64,000 nucleotides of DNA, taken from Methylophilaceae bacterium. Its GTDB lineage: Bacteria > Pseudomonadota > Gammaproteobacteria > Burkholderiales > Methylophilaceae. Shown here piece by piece: positions 52,307-62,914 of the stretch. The position numbers were made by a program, and so were the translations under genes. How positions within the stretch are numbered: position 1 is the stretch's first letter; each line of letters starts with the position of its first letter. The notes under the pieces are model-generated. The model saw only the letters and a program-made list of their open reading frames with translations, was not told the DNA's origin and searched no databases. The stretch spans positions 868,001 through 932,000 of the forward strand of contig JABFRO010000001.1 of the NCBI GenBank assembly GCA_013141125.1. The letters are read 5' to 3'.

Positions 52307-53728
52307 ATGAAAAAACTGCTTATTCCACTTCTTTTAACGAGCCTGTTTACCGCTCAATCCGCCAATGCGGCTATTACGCTGATCGCAAAAGGCAGCCTCT
52401 CCGGCAGCCTGTCTGATCTTTCCGGCCTGAGTGCCACGCTGGAAAATGGTGTCGCAGGCAACCTGCTGGGCGGTATGGGATCCGGGCTAGCCTGGGCGGG
52501 TGGTAATACCTTTCTGGCATTACCGGATCGCGGCCCCAATGCCACCGCCTGGAACAGCAGTGTAGATGATACCTCTTCTTATGTCGCACGCTTTCAGACC
52601 ATGACGCTGGCTTTGACAGCAGGCGGTGGCGGCAGTTTGCCATACAGCCTGACACCCACACTGACGGGCACAACGCTGCTTTATAGTGATACCCCACTGA
52701 ATTATGGTGCGGTTACACCTGCCATCAATAGCGCGAATAAATTCTACTTTTCCGGCCGTTCCGATAATTTTGCTGCCGGTCTTTCGACCAATCCGGCCAA
52801 TGCGCGCCTGGATCCTGAGGGTATTCGTGTTTCCAAGGATGGCAAGAGTGTCTACATTACCGATGAATACGGCCCTTATGTCTACCAGTTTGACCGCGCA
52901 AGTGGACTACGCACCAATACTTACACCCTCCCCAATAATTTCGCAGTCGCCAATCTGACCTCGCAGGGCGCTACAGAAATTAGCGGCAACACGAGCGGAC
53001 GTGTGGCCAACAAAGGGATGGAAGGTTTGGCGATTACCCCGGATGGCAAAACATTAGTGGGTTTTGAGCAAAGCCCGTTGCTTCAGGACGGTGGCGATGG
53101 TGGTCGAGCCAACCGCCTTGTTACTATAGATACCATCACCGGCAATGTGCACCAGTATGCTTACGATAATTATGTTGCTACCAAGAGCAAAGGCTATAAC
53201 AGCAGTGAAATGCTGGCGCTGAATGACCATGAGTTTCTGGTGCTGGAGCGTGATGGCAAGGGGCTGGGCGATGGCAGCAATGCCGCGCTGAAACAGATAT
53301 ATAAAGTGGACATCAGCGGTGCAACCGATGTTAGCGGATTGAGTGGAGAAGCCGCACTGTTAGCCGCAGCGCCAAGCAAATCCCTGTTTCTGGACATCAA
53401 GAGTGTGCTGAATGCTAATGGTATAACAAACGATTTGATTCCGGCCAAACTGGAAGGCATGGCGTTCGGTGAAGACGTGACGGTGGATGGCATACTCAAA
53501 CACACGCTATATATTGCCAATGACAATGATTTTCTGGCCACTTCACCGGATGGCAAGAGTAATCCCAACCAATGGTTTGTGTTTACTTTCAGCGATGCCG
53601 ATCTTGGCAGCAGCACCTTTGTGCAACAACAAATGACCGCAGTACCGGAACCGGAAACCTACGCCATGTTGCTAGCTGGCCTAGGTTTGCTGGGATTTTC
53701 CGCACGTCGCCGACAAAATCATAACTAA
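52307..53728 (+). CDS. Phytase-like (esterase-like) PEP-CTERM protein
   Basis: A 473-residue protein from ATG at 52307. The signal peptide (MKKLLIPLLLTSLFTAQSANA) is followed by an 'esterase-like activity of phytase' beta-propeller: LGGMGSGLAWAGGNTFLALP with DRGPNA, LDPEGIRVSKDGKSVYITDE and KGMEGLAITPDGKTLVG, then LEGMAFGEDV and a terminal LYIANDNDF. It ends with VPEPETYAMLLAGLGLLGF and a basic ARRRQ. The fold is known for phosphate-ester hydrolysis in some members; the actual substrate here is unproven. The PEP-CTERM tail predicts exosortase-dependent retention, like the PhoX-type protein. Confidence 0.88.
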   Translation: MKKLLIPLLLTSLFTAQSANAAITLIAKGSLSGSLSDLSGLSATLENGVAGNLLGGMGSGLAWAGGNTFLALPDRGPNATAWNSSVDDTSSYVARFQTMTLALTAGGGGSLPYSLTPTLTGTTLLYSDTPLNYGAVTPAINSANKFYFSGRSDNFAAGLSTNPANARLDPEGIRVSKDGKSVYITDEYGPYVYQFDRASGLRTNTYTLPNNFAVANLTSQGATEISGNTSGRVANKGMEGLAITPDGKTLVGFEQSPLLQDGGDGGRANRLVTIDTITGNVHQYAYDNYVATKSKGYNSSEMLALNDHEFLVLERDGKGLGDGSNAALKQIYKVDISGATDVSGLSGEAALLAAAPSKSLFLDIKSVLNANGITNDLIPAKLEGMAFGEDVTVDGILKHTLYIANDNDFLATSPDGKSNPNQWFVFTFSDADLGSSTFVQQQMTAVPEPETYAMLLAGLGLLGFSARRRQNHN

Positions 53729-53756
53729 TTGTTTTTATAATTATTTAGTTAAAAAT

Positions 53757-53792
53757 GCAAAAGCTTGCGAATTTCAACCTGCAAGCTTTTGC
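53757..53792 (+). terminator. Long perfect stem-loop after the phytase-like gene
   Basis: The arms GCAAAAGCTTGC (53757-53768) and GCAAGCTTTTGC (53781-53792) pair perfectly over 12 bp with a 12-base loop. An A-run precedes the hairpin, and no clear T-run follows on the plus strand. It probably marks the transcript end and could also work from the other side. Confidence 0.7.
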
Positions 53793-53943
53793 TGTTCATA
53801 TTCATCCTGCCAGCCTGCACTGACAGACTCCTGCCTTATTTCAACTTTCACTGTTTTTGGTTACCTCTATTCATTAAACTGTAATCAGTTTGTCACCACA
53901 GAACATTACGATTAGTTTTTCGTTCTCAAATCCAAGGTCTCCT

Positions 53944-54150
53944 ATGTCCAGAACCTCAGCAAGATGGATACAAACCAGAACAGCATCACAGTGGATGTTT
54001 TCCCGAAATCCCGGTGACAAATGGTGCAGTCAATGCAAGGATTTTTGTGCTTCCGGCGGAGGTAAGCAGATCGTTTCGGAAGATAAAATGCGCCAACGCT
54101 GGGTATGCCAAAGCTGCAATATTCGTCATGGTGGCAAGTTGAAGATGTAA
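53944..54150 (+). CDS. Small zinc-ribbon-like protein of unknown function
   Basis: A 68-residue frame from ATG at 53944 with two pairs of cysteines: WCSQCKDFC and VCQSCNIRHGGK. CxxC...CxxC is the usual mark of a zinc ribbon. The flanks hold basic, Ser/Thr/Arg-rich residues (MSRTSARWIQTRTASQWMFS). A weak AAGG lies about 10 bases upstream. No family is recognised and it could be a chance frame, but the spacing of the Cys pairs (17-30 residues) and a clean stop speak for a real small gene. Confidence 0.45.
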   Translation: MSRTSARWIQTRTASQWMFSRNPGDKWCSQCKDFCASGGGKQIVSEDKMRQRWVCQSCNIRHGGKLKM

Positions 54151-54445
54151 TCCACATTTATCTGCCAGTGTTGTACATATTTTCGATTTTAGAGCAGTTG
54201 CAATGGTTGACTCCTCGATTGCGGCTAGTAGCCTGTAGGAAATATCAAAAAGCGTGTTGGGCATTTATAAAAAATATAAATGCGTTACCGTGAGTGTATT
54301 CCCTGATTTTCAATCGCCCTGGACTTAATCAATGTTTCTTTAGGGGGCGTGAAGAAAATTTAATTTTTGAAACTGCCTGACATCCAGCCCCGCTAATTAT
54401 GCGAAAATGCAGGCCTTCTTAAATTTGTAACAATTAAGGTGATGC

Positions 54446-54760
54446 ATGTCCTGGTTTCTTCTTGTATTAGCAGGTGTATTCGAAGTTGGTTTTACGACTT
54501 GTCTTAAATTATCAGATGGTTTCAGCAAATTAATACCGACATTGGGTTTCGCGGTTTGCGCTTTGTCCAGTTTTGGCTTGCTGACCAAAGCCACGGAAAT
54601 CATTCCACTGGGTACGGCTTATGCAGTTTGGACTGGCATCGGCGCTTTCGGAACGGCAGTAGTCGGAATTTATGCATTTAGCGACCCAGCTGACACCATG
54701 CGGCTTGTACTTTTAGCCGTTTTAATTGGTTCTATCGTCGGTTTGAAATTGGTTTCTTGA
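54446..54760 (+). CDS. sugE: SugE/Gdx-type SMR guanidinium exporter
   Basis: A 104-residue four-helix protein of the small multidrug resistance family, acting as a dual-topology dimer in the inner membrane. The conserved membrane Glu is in WFLLVLAGVFEVGFTTCLKL. The Gdx-type stretches LKLSDGFSKLIP and GTAYAVWTGIGAFGTAVVGI distinguish it from EmrE-type pumps. By family it exchanges guanidinium for protons. No guanidine riboswitch is recognisable in the 290 bp upstream. GGTG precedes the ATG. Confidence 0.92.
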   Translation: MSWFLLVLAGVFEVGFTTCLKLSDGFSKLIPTLGFAVCALSSFGLLTKATEIIPLGTAYAVWTGIGAFGTAVVGIYAFSDPADTMRLVLLAVLIGSIVGLKLVS

Positions 54761-54784
54761 TTATGTATTTATAATACGGGTGCT

Positions 54785-55120
54785 TTATTGACTGGTGAAT
54801 CCACCCTGGGCGGAGAATTTTATATAAAACAGGGTGATATTCTCGCTTTTAAGCAGCATCAACAAACGCTCGATGGCGGCATCTTCTGCGAAGAACTCGA
54901 GCACAATAGGCACCTCGCCAGCCAGCTCAAAAAAATGTTGCTCATGCAACTGACCATGCCGACCAAAGCCTGCCATGGCGCGAACCGCTGAGCCGCCATG
55001 AACCCCCAGCGCCAGCGCTTGCTGCAATATCCACTCATACAGTAGTGTTCCAAACAGCGCACTGCCATGGCGCAAGGTTTCCGGAACAAACAATTTCAAA
55101 TAAATACCATGCATCGCCAT
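54785..55120 (-). CDS. DUF190 family protein, crcB neighbour
   Basis: A 111-residue protein from ATG at 55120, which overlaps the crcB stop by one base (TAATG), so translation is coupled. It is a PII-like alpha/beta fold of the DUF190 family: GIYLKLFVPETLRHGSALFG, LYEWILQQALALGVHGGSAV, RAMAGFGRHGQLHEQHFFEL and VPIVLEFFAEDA. DUF190 genes commonly accompany fluoride channels and are thought to be regulators or sensors. A longer frame to 55210 lies inside crcB and is a shadow. Confidence 0.85.
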   Translation of the reverse strand: MAMHGIYLKLFVPETLRHGSALFGTLLYEWILQQALALGVHGGSAVRAMAGFGRHGQLHEQHFFELAGEVPIVLEFFAEDAAIERLLMLLKSENITLFYIKFSAQGGFTSQ

Positions 55121-55503
55121 TAACCTCGTATCAGTTGTATGGTGTAAAACCCTGCGCCTGTCATCAGCAATGATCCAAGCACATGCATCAGCACATGCGC
55201 TAGCGCCCAACCATATTGCTCACGCGCGATCAAATTGACAGCCTCGGCAGAAAAAGTTGAAAACGTGGTTAAGCCACCCAAAAAACCCGTCGTCACCAGC
55301 AAACGCATTTCCGGTGCCAAGCTGGGGGATAGCGCAAAGAATCCCACGCTTAATCCCATCAGATAGCCACCGATTACATTGGCGGTTAAGGTTCCCAGGG
55401 GTAAGGTCGGAAACAGGCTGTTTAGCCACAAACCCAATCCCCAACGTACCCACGCCCCACTCGCTGCACCAAAACCTACCGCCAAAAAACCACCCCACCC
55501 CAT
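55120..55503 (-). CDS. crcB: Fluoride channel CrcB/FluC
   Basis: A 127-residue protein with four transmembrane helices. Conserved motifs are GAASGAWVRWGLGLWL in helix 1, LGTLTANVIGGYLMG (the N..G.F-type pore region), and the FluC signature GFLGGLTTFSTFSAEAVNL with its Phe/Ser/Thr pore residues. The product works as a dual-topology dimer letting fluoride leave the cell. It is followed directly by the DUF190 gene. No fluoride-riboswitch (crcB motif) consensus is seen upstream on the minus strand. Confidence 0.95.
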   Translation of the reverse strand: MGWGGFLAVGFGAASGAWVRWGLGLWLNSLFPTLPLGTLTANVIGGYLMGLSVGFFALSPSLAPEMRLLVTTGFLGGLTTFSTFSAEAVNLIAREQYGWALAHVLMHVLGSLLMTGAGFYTIQLIRG

Positions 55504-55700
55504 TATTTAACTCCCTGTGCATAAGCCATCTTGATTCGCAAGCCTCCGACCAGTATGATGATTCCTGAAATTGGATAATATAGTTATTCCATTTATGCAT
55601 ATAGGGTTTTATGTGGCTGTTGCATTGCCTGATATGCGTTTTTTTGATCAAACTCCGCACTAATTCATCATAAAAACTATAACCCATAAAGGTTCCTCGC

Positions 55701-57164
55701 TTGCGTATTTTATTTGTTACTTCTGAAGCTTATCCACTCATCAAAACTGGCGGCCTGGCAGATGTTAGCGGCTCCTTGCCTGCAGCATTACAACATCTGG
55801 GAGCGGATGTGCGCATTTTGATACCCGGTTATCAATCTGTACTCGACAAGCTCAAAAACAGTCACCTATTAACCACGATACATGGCTTACCTATGGTTGG
55901 TTCGGTTGAACTCATACTTGGCGAAATGCCGGATACCGGTGTGCCTGTCATGGCTATCAGCTGTCCCAGTTTATACCAGCGCGCCGGTAGTCCTTATCTG
56001 GATACCAGCGGCAGAGAGTGGGAGGATAATCCTCTGCGTTTCGGAACGCTATCTCAGGTTGCCGCCTGGTTAAGTTTGCATGAAGACAATCCGCTAGGTA
56101 GCTGGATTCCCGATATTGTGCATTGTAATGACTGGCAAAGCGGCCTGACTCCTGTGCATTTATATTATTCAAATAAAAAATGTGCTAAATCCGTACTCAG
56201 TATCCATAATCTTTTATTTCTGGGTTGCTATTCTGCGGACTGGGTCAAACGGCTGGGTTTGCCCACTGAAAGCTATCACATGAACGGCCTGGAATATTAT
56301 GGCCAAATGAGCTTTCTAAAAGCCGGCATTTATTATGCGGATAGCATAACCACAGTTAGCCCGACCTACGCACATGAAATCCAGACGGCTGAATATGGCT
56401 TTGGTATGCAGGGTTTGCTGGCTGCACGCGGGCATGAAATTCATGGTATTTTGAATGGCATTGAAATGAATGAATGGAATCCGGCAACAGATCCACATTT
56501 GGCTAACGCCTATGACGTAACTAATCTGGAAGGTAAAAAACAAGTCAAGCACGCCTTGCAAACTCAGCTTGGCCTGGCACCGAATTCTGACAGCCCATTG
56601 CTGGGTGTGGTCAGCCGATTGACACACCAAAAAGGGCTGGATATGTTTCTGGCCGTGGCTGAACCGCTATTGCATCAGGGCTGCCAGATTGCATTATTGG
56701 GTGGCGGCGAGGCCGAACTGGAAGCTGGGTTTAAACAGCTGGCGCAACGCTATCCACAACAGGTAAGTGTCACTATAGGTTATAACGAACCCTTATCCCA
56801 TCAAATCATGGCAGGAGCAGACATTTTCATCATGCCTTCACGCTTTGAACCCTGCGGACTGAACCAGATGTATGGACTGCGCTATGGCACGCCGCCAATT
56901 GTGACGCGCACTGGCGGCCTGGCGGATTCGGTGCAGGACAGCAACCCCATCACCCTGCAAGAAGGCACCGCGACCGGATTTGTCATGGTGGCACCGGATG
57001 CGCAACATTTGCTTACCAGCATACATCGCGCATTGGCTTATTTCCGTGAACCCAGAATCTGGCAAAAAATCCAACGCAACGGCATGTCGCGTGATTTGGG
57101 CTGGGATAGAAGTGCCAAAGCTTATCTGGAGATTTATTCCAGCCTTACGAGCATCGCTGATTAG
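55701..57164 (+). CDS. glgA: Glycogen synthase (ADP-glucose)
   Basis: A 487-residue glycosyltransferase family 5 enzyme making alpha-1,4-glucan from ADP-glucose. It starts with TTG at 55701 (AAAGG upstream) to give MRILFVTSEAYPLIKTGGLA, holding the KTGGLADV substrate-binding motif. Further family blocks are HCNDWQSGLTPVHLY, SVLSIHNLLFLG, the GT-B C-terminal domain with VSRLTHQKGLDMF, and the acidic/EPCG region MPSRFEPCGLNQMYGLRYGT. Normal length. It stands alone; the other glycogen genes are not in the window. Confidence 0.96.
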   Translation: MRILFVTSEAYPLIKTGGLADVSGSLPAALQHLGADVRILIPGYQSVLDKLKNSHLLTTIHGLPMVGSVELILGEMPDTGVPVMAISCPSLYQRAGSPYLDTSGREWEDNPLRFGTLSQVAAWLSLHEDNPLGSWIPDIVHCNDWQSGLTPVHLYYSNKKCAKSVLSIHNLLFLGCYSADWVKRLGLPTESYHMNGLEYYGQMSFLKAGIYYADSITTVSPTYAHEIQTAEYGFGMQGLLAARGHEIHGILNGIEMNEWNPATDPHLANAYDVTNLEGKKQVKHALQTQLGLAPNSDSPLLGVVSRLTHQKGLDMFLAVAEPLLHQGCQIALLGGGEAELEAGFKQLAQRYPQQVSVTIGYNEPLSHQIMAGADIFIMPSRFEPCGLNQMYGLRYGTPPIVTRTGGLADSVQDSNPITLQEGTATGFVMVAPDAQHLLTSIHRALAYFREPRIWQKIQRNGMSRDLGWDRSAKAYLEIYSSLTSIAD

Positions 57165-57225
57165 TTAATTATCCTTTGGATGGAAGCCGATTAAAAAATG
57201 GCCTCTATCCAAATATTCAGACACA

Positions 57226-59286
<2,061 letters not shown>

Positions 59287-60594
59287 TCAGGAAAACAAGC
59301 GCAATGCGCAAGCACTACCCGGCAAAATACCCTGCCCGGTCATTTTCAATTGAATAACCTTAAGTTGCTGACGAATTTTATCCAATTGCGCATCACTCAA
59401 AGAGCGCTGATTATCATCCACCAACAATGCATTTAAACTACTTACCATTTGTCGCGCAATGAGCACCATGTGATTAAAAGCCTCAATACTATTTTTCACA
59501 CGGGCGACATCTAATTGAAACGTTATTCTATAAATAACCGAAGTACGTAACATCTCGCTAGTGAACGGATAATTATCCTGATTAGTCACTGAGAATAATT
59601 TTTGCCCATCTTCGTTTTCATAATGGAAGGCACCATCCTCCGCCAACCTCAAGCCACCTGCTTCAGCTAATCCTCTTAATTTTGTACCCGTAAAAGGGCC
59701 ATTTCCACCCTGGATAACATGAAACCCTACAGTTTTATCAACCTCTATGCAAAATGCATCCAATTCATTCGCATACTGCATAATATTCACATCACTTTGC
59801 CATTCCACACGCGCATTCAGTTCAGCGCCGGCTTCATTTACAGCCTGCTGAAATCGATCCAGAGTATCTTTTATTACTGGCCCCGCCCGATCTGCCAGTT
59901 GTAACCCACAGGCAATACAAGAAAATTCTGCGGTATGTTGTTCGTTGGCAAAATGTTGCCCATTTGTAATAGCTATCCAATGATAATCCCGGTTCAGAGC
60001 ATAAACACGAACCAGTTTATTATGATCTGGAAGCTCTGCAAAAACCTGTTGCAGATGAATACCCGATGTAGCTTGTGCCAGAGAGATCACTGCGGTTAAA
60101 TCTATTTGTGGAAAAAATGTTTCCGGCAAGGGTGGCGCCAGCTCCATTGAGCGCGCCTTTGTTGTTTTATACTCGACCTCTGCGACCGATGGCAGCTCTG
60201 CATTCAATTCAGTCTTTGTCGGATCTTCGCCTTCAGCCCAGTCAACTACAATCCCGGAATTTACAGCTTCGTCATGATTGCCTTTATCCATGCTATAAGA
60301 TTCTGCAACATGATCAGATTCATCTGTAGCATTGGACAACACTAGCGCCTCATCTTTCAGCTTTAATTCAGCAACAGTTTTAGCTGAATAAGCCGCTTTT
60401 TGCGGTAGAGGCTTGTCATTTAAAACAGCTTCTGTATCTATTTGAAAGTCACCCATCAGGGCATCACCTTGTGGGTCTCCGAACTGCCGATGCGAAGCCT
60501 CGATAAATTTTCTTTCCTGCCACCAATTAAACAACAATACAGCGACAATAATTACTGCACCCATGGCAAGTAAAAGAAATTGCAAATCAGTCAT
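59287..60594 (-). CDS. zipA: Cell division protein ZipA
   Basis: A 435-residue protein. The N-terminal membrane anchor (FLLLAMGAVIIVAVLLFNWW) is followed by a charged region, a long acidic, low-complexity linker and a C-terminal ZipA FtsZ-binding domain (VIQGGNGPFTGTKLRGLAEA, then ENEDGQKLFSVTNQDNYPF). It tethers FtsZ to the inner membrane at the division site. The linker is more acidic than Pro/Gln-rich versions elsewhere, and the C-terminal domain is diverged. The synteny with ligA supports the call. Confidence 0.88.
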   Translation of the reverse strand: MTDLQFLLLAMGAVIIVAVLLFNWWQERKFIEASHRQFGDPQGDALMGDFQIDTEAVLNDKPLPQKAAYSAKTVAELKLKDEALVLSNATDESDHVAESYSMDKGNHDEAVNSGIVVDWAEGEDPTKTELNAELPSVAEVEYKTTKARSMELAPPLPETFFPQIDLTAVISLAQATSGIHLQQVFAELPDHNKLVRVYALNRDYHWIAITNGQHFANEQHTAEFSCIACGLQLADRAGPVIKDTLDRFQQAVNEAGAELNARVEWQSDVNIMQYANELDAFCIEVDKTVGFHVIQGGNGPFTGTKLRGLAEAGGLRLAEDGAFHYENEDGQKLFSVTNQDNYPFTSEMLRTSVIYRITFQLDVARVKNSIEAFNHMVLIARQMVSSLNALLVDDNQRSLSDAQLDKIRQQLKVIQLKMTGQGILPGSACALRLFS

Positions 60595-61100
60595 TTTGTA
60601 GCACTCAAAAATTTATCAGGATTTAAACTTATCAGGGTTTAACTAGGTTTTCATATCTGTCGTTTCATTTTACAAAATGCGCACCAAGCTACTGCTCACT
60701 GAAAACAAAAACGGCTCGCATAACGAACCGTCAATAACTAAATGAAACACATAATACTTAATGATTTAGGTATAAAAAAACAACACTGTCTAAACAAGCT
60801 CAAGCTTTCTGCATAGCAGAAAGCTTATTCCACCTTTGGCCGCTTTTTTACTTTTATTAAGAAAATAAGTCAAGGTATTTTGTACCCCCCTCATTCCAAG
60901 CGCAATTGCTTTTAGTCATTATTTTAGTTTAAAGCACTATTTCATTTAACCAAATTATAGGAACAAGTCGCCTATCTTTACAAAAAGAATTCAAACGTGC
61001 ATCATCAGCCCTTAATTAATCACGCCAAACTGTCGTAAGGCATAGCATGCCAGAGAAAATTTTATGCAATCAACACGATAACTTAACATTGAAAAATTAA
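60595..61100. other. 506-bp noncoding region between zipA and pilB
   Basis: No protein gene or tRNA is seen. It contains a 16-bp tandem near-repeat beginning TTATCAGG at 60613 and 60629. A terminator-like hairpin on the minus strand is at 60711-60731, and a perfect 11-bp stem-loop AAGCTTTCTGC-ata-GCAGAAAGCTT is at 60802-60826. A minus-strand small RNA ending at 60705 is conceivable. Promoters for zipA (minus) and pilB (plus) must lie here. Confidence 0.5.
60711..60731 (-). terminator. Terminator-like hairpin on the minus strand upstream of zipA
   Basis: The stem ACGGTTCG / CGAGCCGT (one G-U pair) with a 5-base loop is followed on the minus strand by TTTTTG. No annotated minus-strand gene ends here, so it either insulates zipA or ends an unrecognised RNA. 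Confidence 0.55.
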
Positions 61101-62825
61101 ATGTCCATAGCAACGCAATCAAGAAAACTAGGCGGATTGGCGCGTGTTTTGCTAAACGAGGGGCTATTGTCGCACGATGAAGCCGACGCTATTCAGTCGC
61201 TGGCAACCACGCAAAAAATTCCTTTCATTTCGCAGCTCATACAAAGCCATAAACTTTCCGCCGCAAAAATTGCAGAAGTAGCTGCGAATGCTTTTGGTTT
61301 TCCTTTATTTGATCTAAACGCCCTCAATGCCGATTATTTGCCAGCCAAAGGCATAGACGCAAAGCTGATGCTAAACAGTCGCGTGATGGCATTGCGTAGT
61401 CGTGGAAATACGCTCTTCATTGCAATTTCAGACCCAACCAACTTAAATACGCTGGACGACGTACAATTTCAGTCCGGCATGACCTTGTCACCGGTCGTCG
61501 TTGAAGATGACAAACTGAGCCTATGGATTAATAAGTTAGTAGCTGCCAGCGATAGCAGCATGCAGTCACTATCAACAGGCGATGATGACTTTGGCCTGGA
61601 TGATGTCAGCATTGGAGAAGCAAAGGAAGCAGAAACACAAACCCTGGAAATTGACGATGCACCTATCGTCAAATATCTCAACAAATTGCTGCTGGATGCG
61701 ATCAACCTAGGGGCATCTGACATCCATTTTGAACCTTACGAAAAATATTATCGTGTACGCTATCGGGTGGATGGCATTTTGCGTGAAGTCGCTCAGCCAC
61801 CACTCGCCATCAAAGACAAACTGGCATCTCGCATTAAAGTTATTTCCAGCCTGGATATTTCCGAAAAACGTATACCGCAGGATGGCCGCTTAAAGCTGGT
61901 GTTATCAAAAACACGTTCAATTGATTTCCGCGTCAGCACGTTGCCCACAACATGGGGCGAAAAAATAGTCATGCGTATTCTTGATCCAGCGAGTGCCACA
62001 CTGGGAATTGAGGCGCTGGGTTATGAACCTGCACAAAAAGAAGCATTGCTGAATGCCGTCAGTCGGCCTTACGGTCTAGTGTTGGTAACCGGCCCTACAG
62101 GCTCAGGTAAAACCGTTTCCTTGTATACCTGTTTGAACATACTCAATAATCCCGGCGTTAATATTTCCACCGCTGAAGACCCTGCGGAAATCCCCTTGGC
62201 AGGTATCAACCAGGTCAATGTGAATGATAAACAGGGGCTCACCTTTGCTGCTGCGCTCAAGTCTTTTTTACGACAAGATCCTGACATTATCATGATCGGT
62301 GAAATTCGTGATCTGGAAACAGCGGACATGGCAATCAAGGCTGCATCCACAGGCCACATGGTGCTCTCAACACTGCATACCAATGATGCACCATCCACCT
62401 TGACTCGCTTGCTGAATATGGGTGTTGCACCTTTTAATATCGCCTCTGCCGTGTCATTAATCACCGCACAACGCCTAGCCAGACGTTTATGTAAAAACTG
62501 CAAAGTTCCCATTGATGTGCCCAAGGAAGCCTTGTTAAGCGTAGGCTTTACCGAGGCTGATCTGGATGGTAGCTGGCAACTGTATGGCCCCAAGGAAGGT
62601 GGCTGCGAAATGTGTAACAACGGTTATAAGGGGCGCGTAGGTATTTACCAAGTCATGCCTATCACCGATGCCATCAGCCGAATCATTATGAAAAATGGTA
62701 CTGCGCATGACATCGCCGACCAGGCTAAACTCGAGGGCGTTAAGGATTTGCGTCAATCGGGACTGCTTAAAGTAAAACAAGGCTTGACTTCCATTTCTGA
62801 AGTAGAAGCCTGCACCAATGAATAA
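61101..62825 (+). CDS. pilB: Type IV pilus assembly ATPase PilB
   Basis: A 574-residue protein. The N-terminal T2SSE_N domain (RVLLNEGLLSHDEADAIQSL) is followed by the second N-domain and an ATPase core with Walker A GPTGSGKT, the Asp box VNISTAEDPAEIPLAG, Walker B IMIGEIRD and the His box LSTLHTNDAPSTLTRL. The zinc Cys pairs are CKNC and CEMC (NNGYKGRVGIYQV). It drives pilin polymerisation at the inner membrane with PilC, encoded 90 bp downstream. The AEDPAEIPL signature fits PilB rather than GspE. It is distinct from the gspE at 34229. Confidence 0.95.
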   Translation: MSIATQSRKLGGLARVLLNEGLLSHDEADAIQSLATTQKIPFISQLIQSHKLSAAKIAEVAANAFGFPLFDLNALNADYLPAKGIDAKLMLNSRVMALRSRGNTLFIAISDPTNLNTLDDVQFQSGMTLSPVVVEDDKLSLWINKLVAASDSSMQSLSTGDDDFGLDDVSIGEAKEAETQTLEIDDAPIVKYLNKLLLDAINLGASDIHFEPYEKYYRVRYRVDGILREVAQPPLAIKDKLASRIKVISSLDISEKRIPQDGRLKLVLSKTRSIDFRVSTLPTTWGEKIVMRILDPASATLGIEALGYEPAQKEALLNAVSRPYGLVLVTGPTGSGKTVSLYTCLNILNNPGVNISTAEDPAEIPLAGINQVNVNDKQGLTFAAALKSFLRQDPDIIMIGEIRDLETADMAIKAASTGHMVLSTLHTNDAPSTLTRLLNMGVAPFNIASAVSLITAQRLARRLCKNCKVPIDVPKEALLSVGFTEADLDGSWQLYGPKEGGCEMCNNGYKGRVGIYQVMPITDAISRIIMKNGTAHDIADQAKLEGVKDLRQSGLLKVKQGLTSISEVEACTNE

Positions 62826-62914
62826 TCGCTTTTTTCATTCAGCATTCAAATTACATCAAATATATTCCTGCTTGACTTGTACAGTCAGTTTCAGAAATCG
62901 CAAGGGAAAGTTCA

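Noticed and set aside
54151-54445. Possible guanidine riboswitch upstream of sugE/gdx
   Set aside because: Neither the ykkC type nor paired ACGR-loop hairpins (mini-ykkC) are visible.
55504-55700. Possible fluoride riboswitch upstream of crcB
   Set aside because: I looked for the crcB-motif consensus on the minus strand and found none of its conserved blocks.
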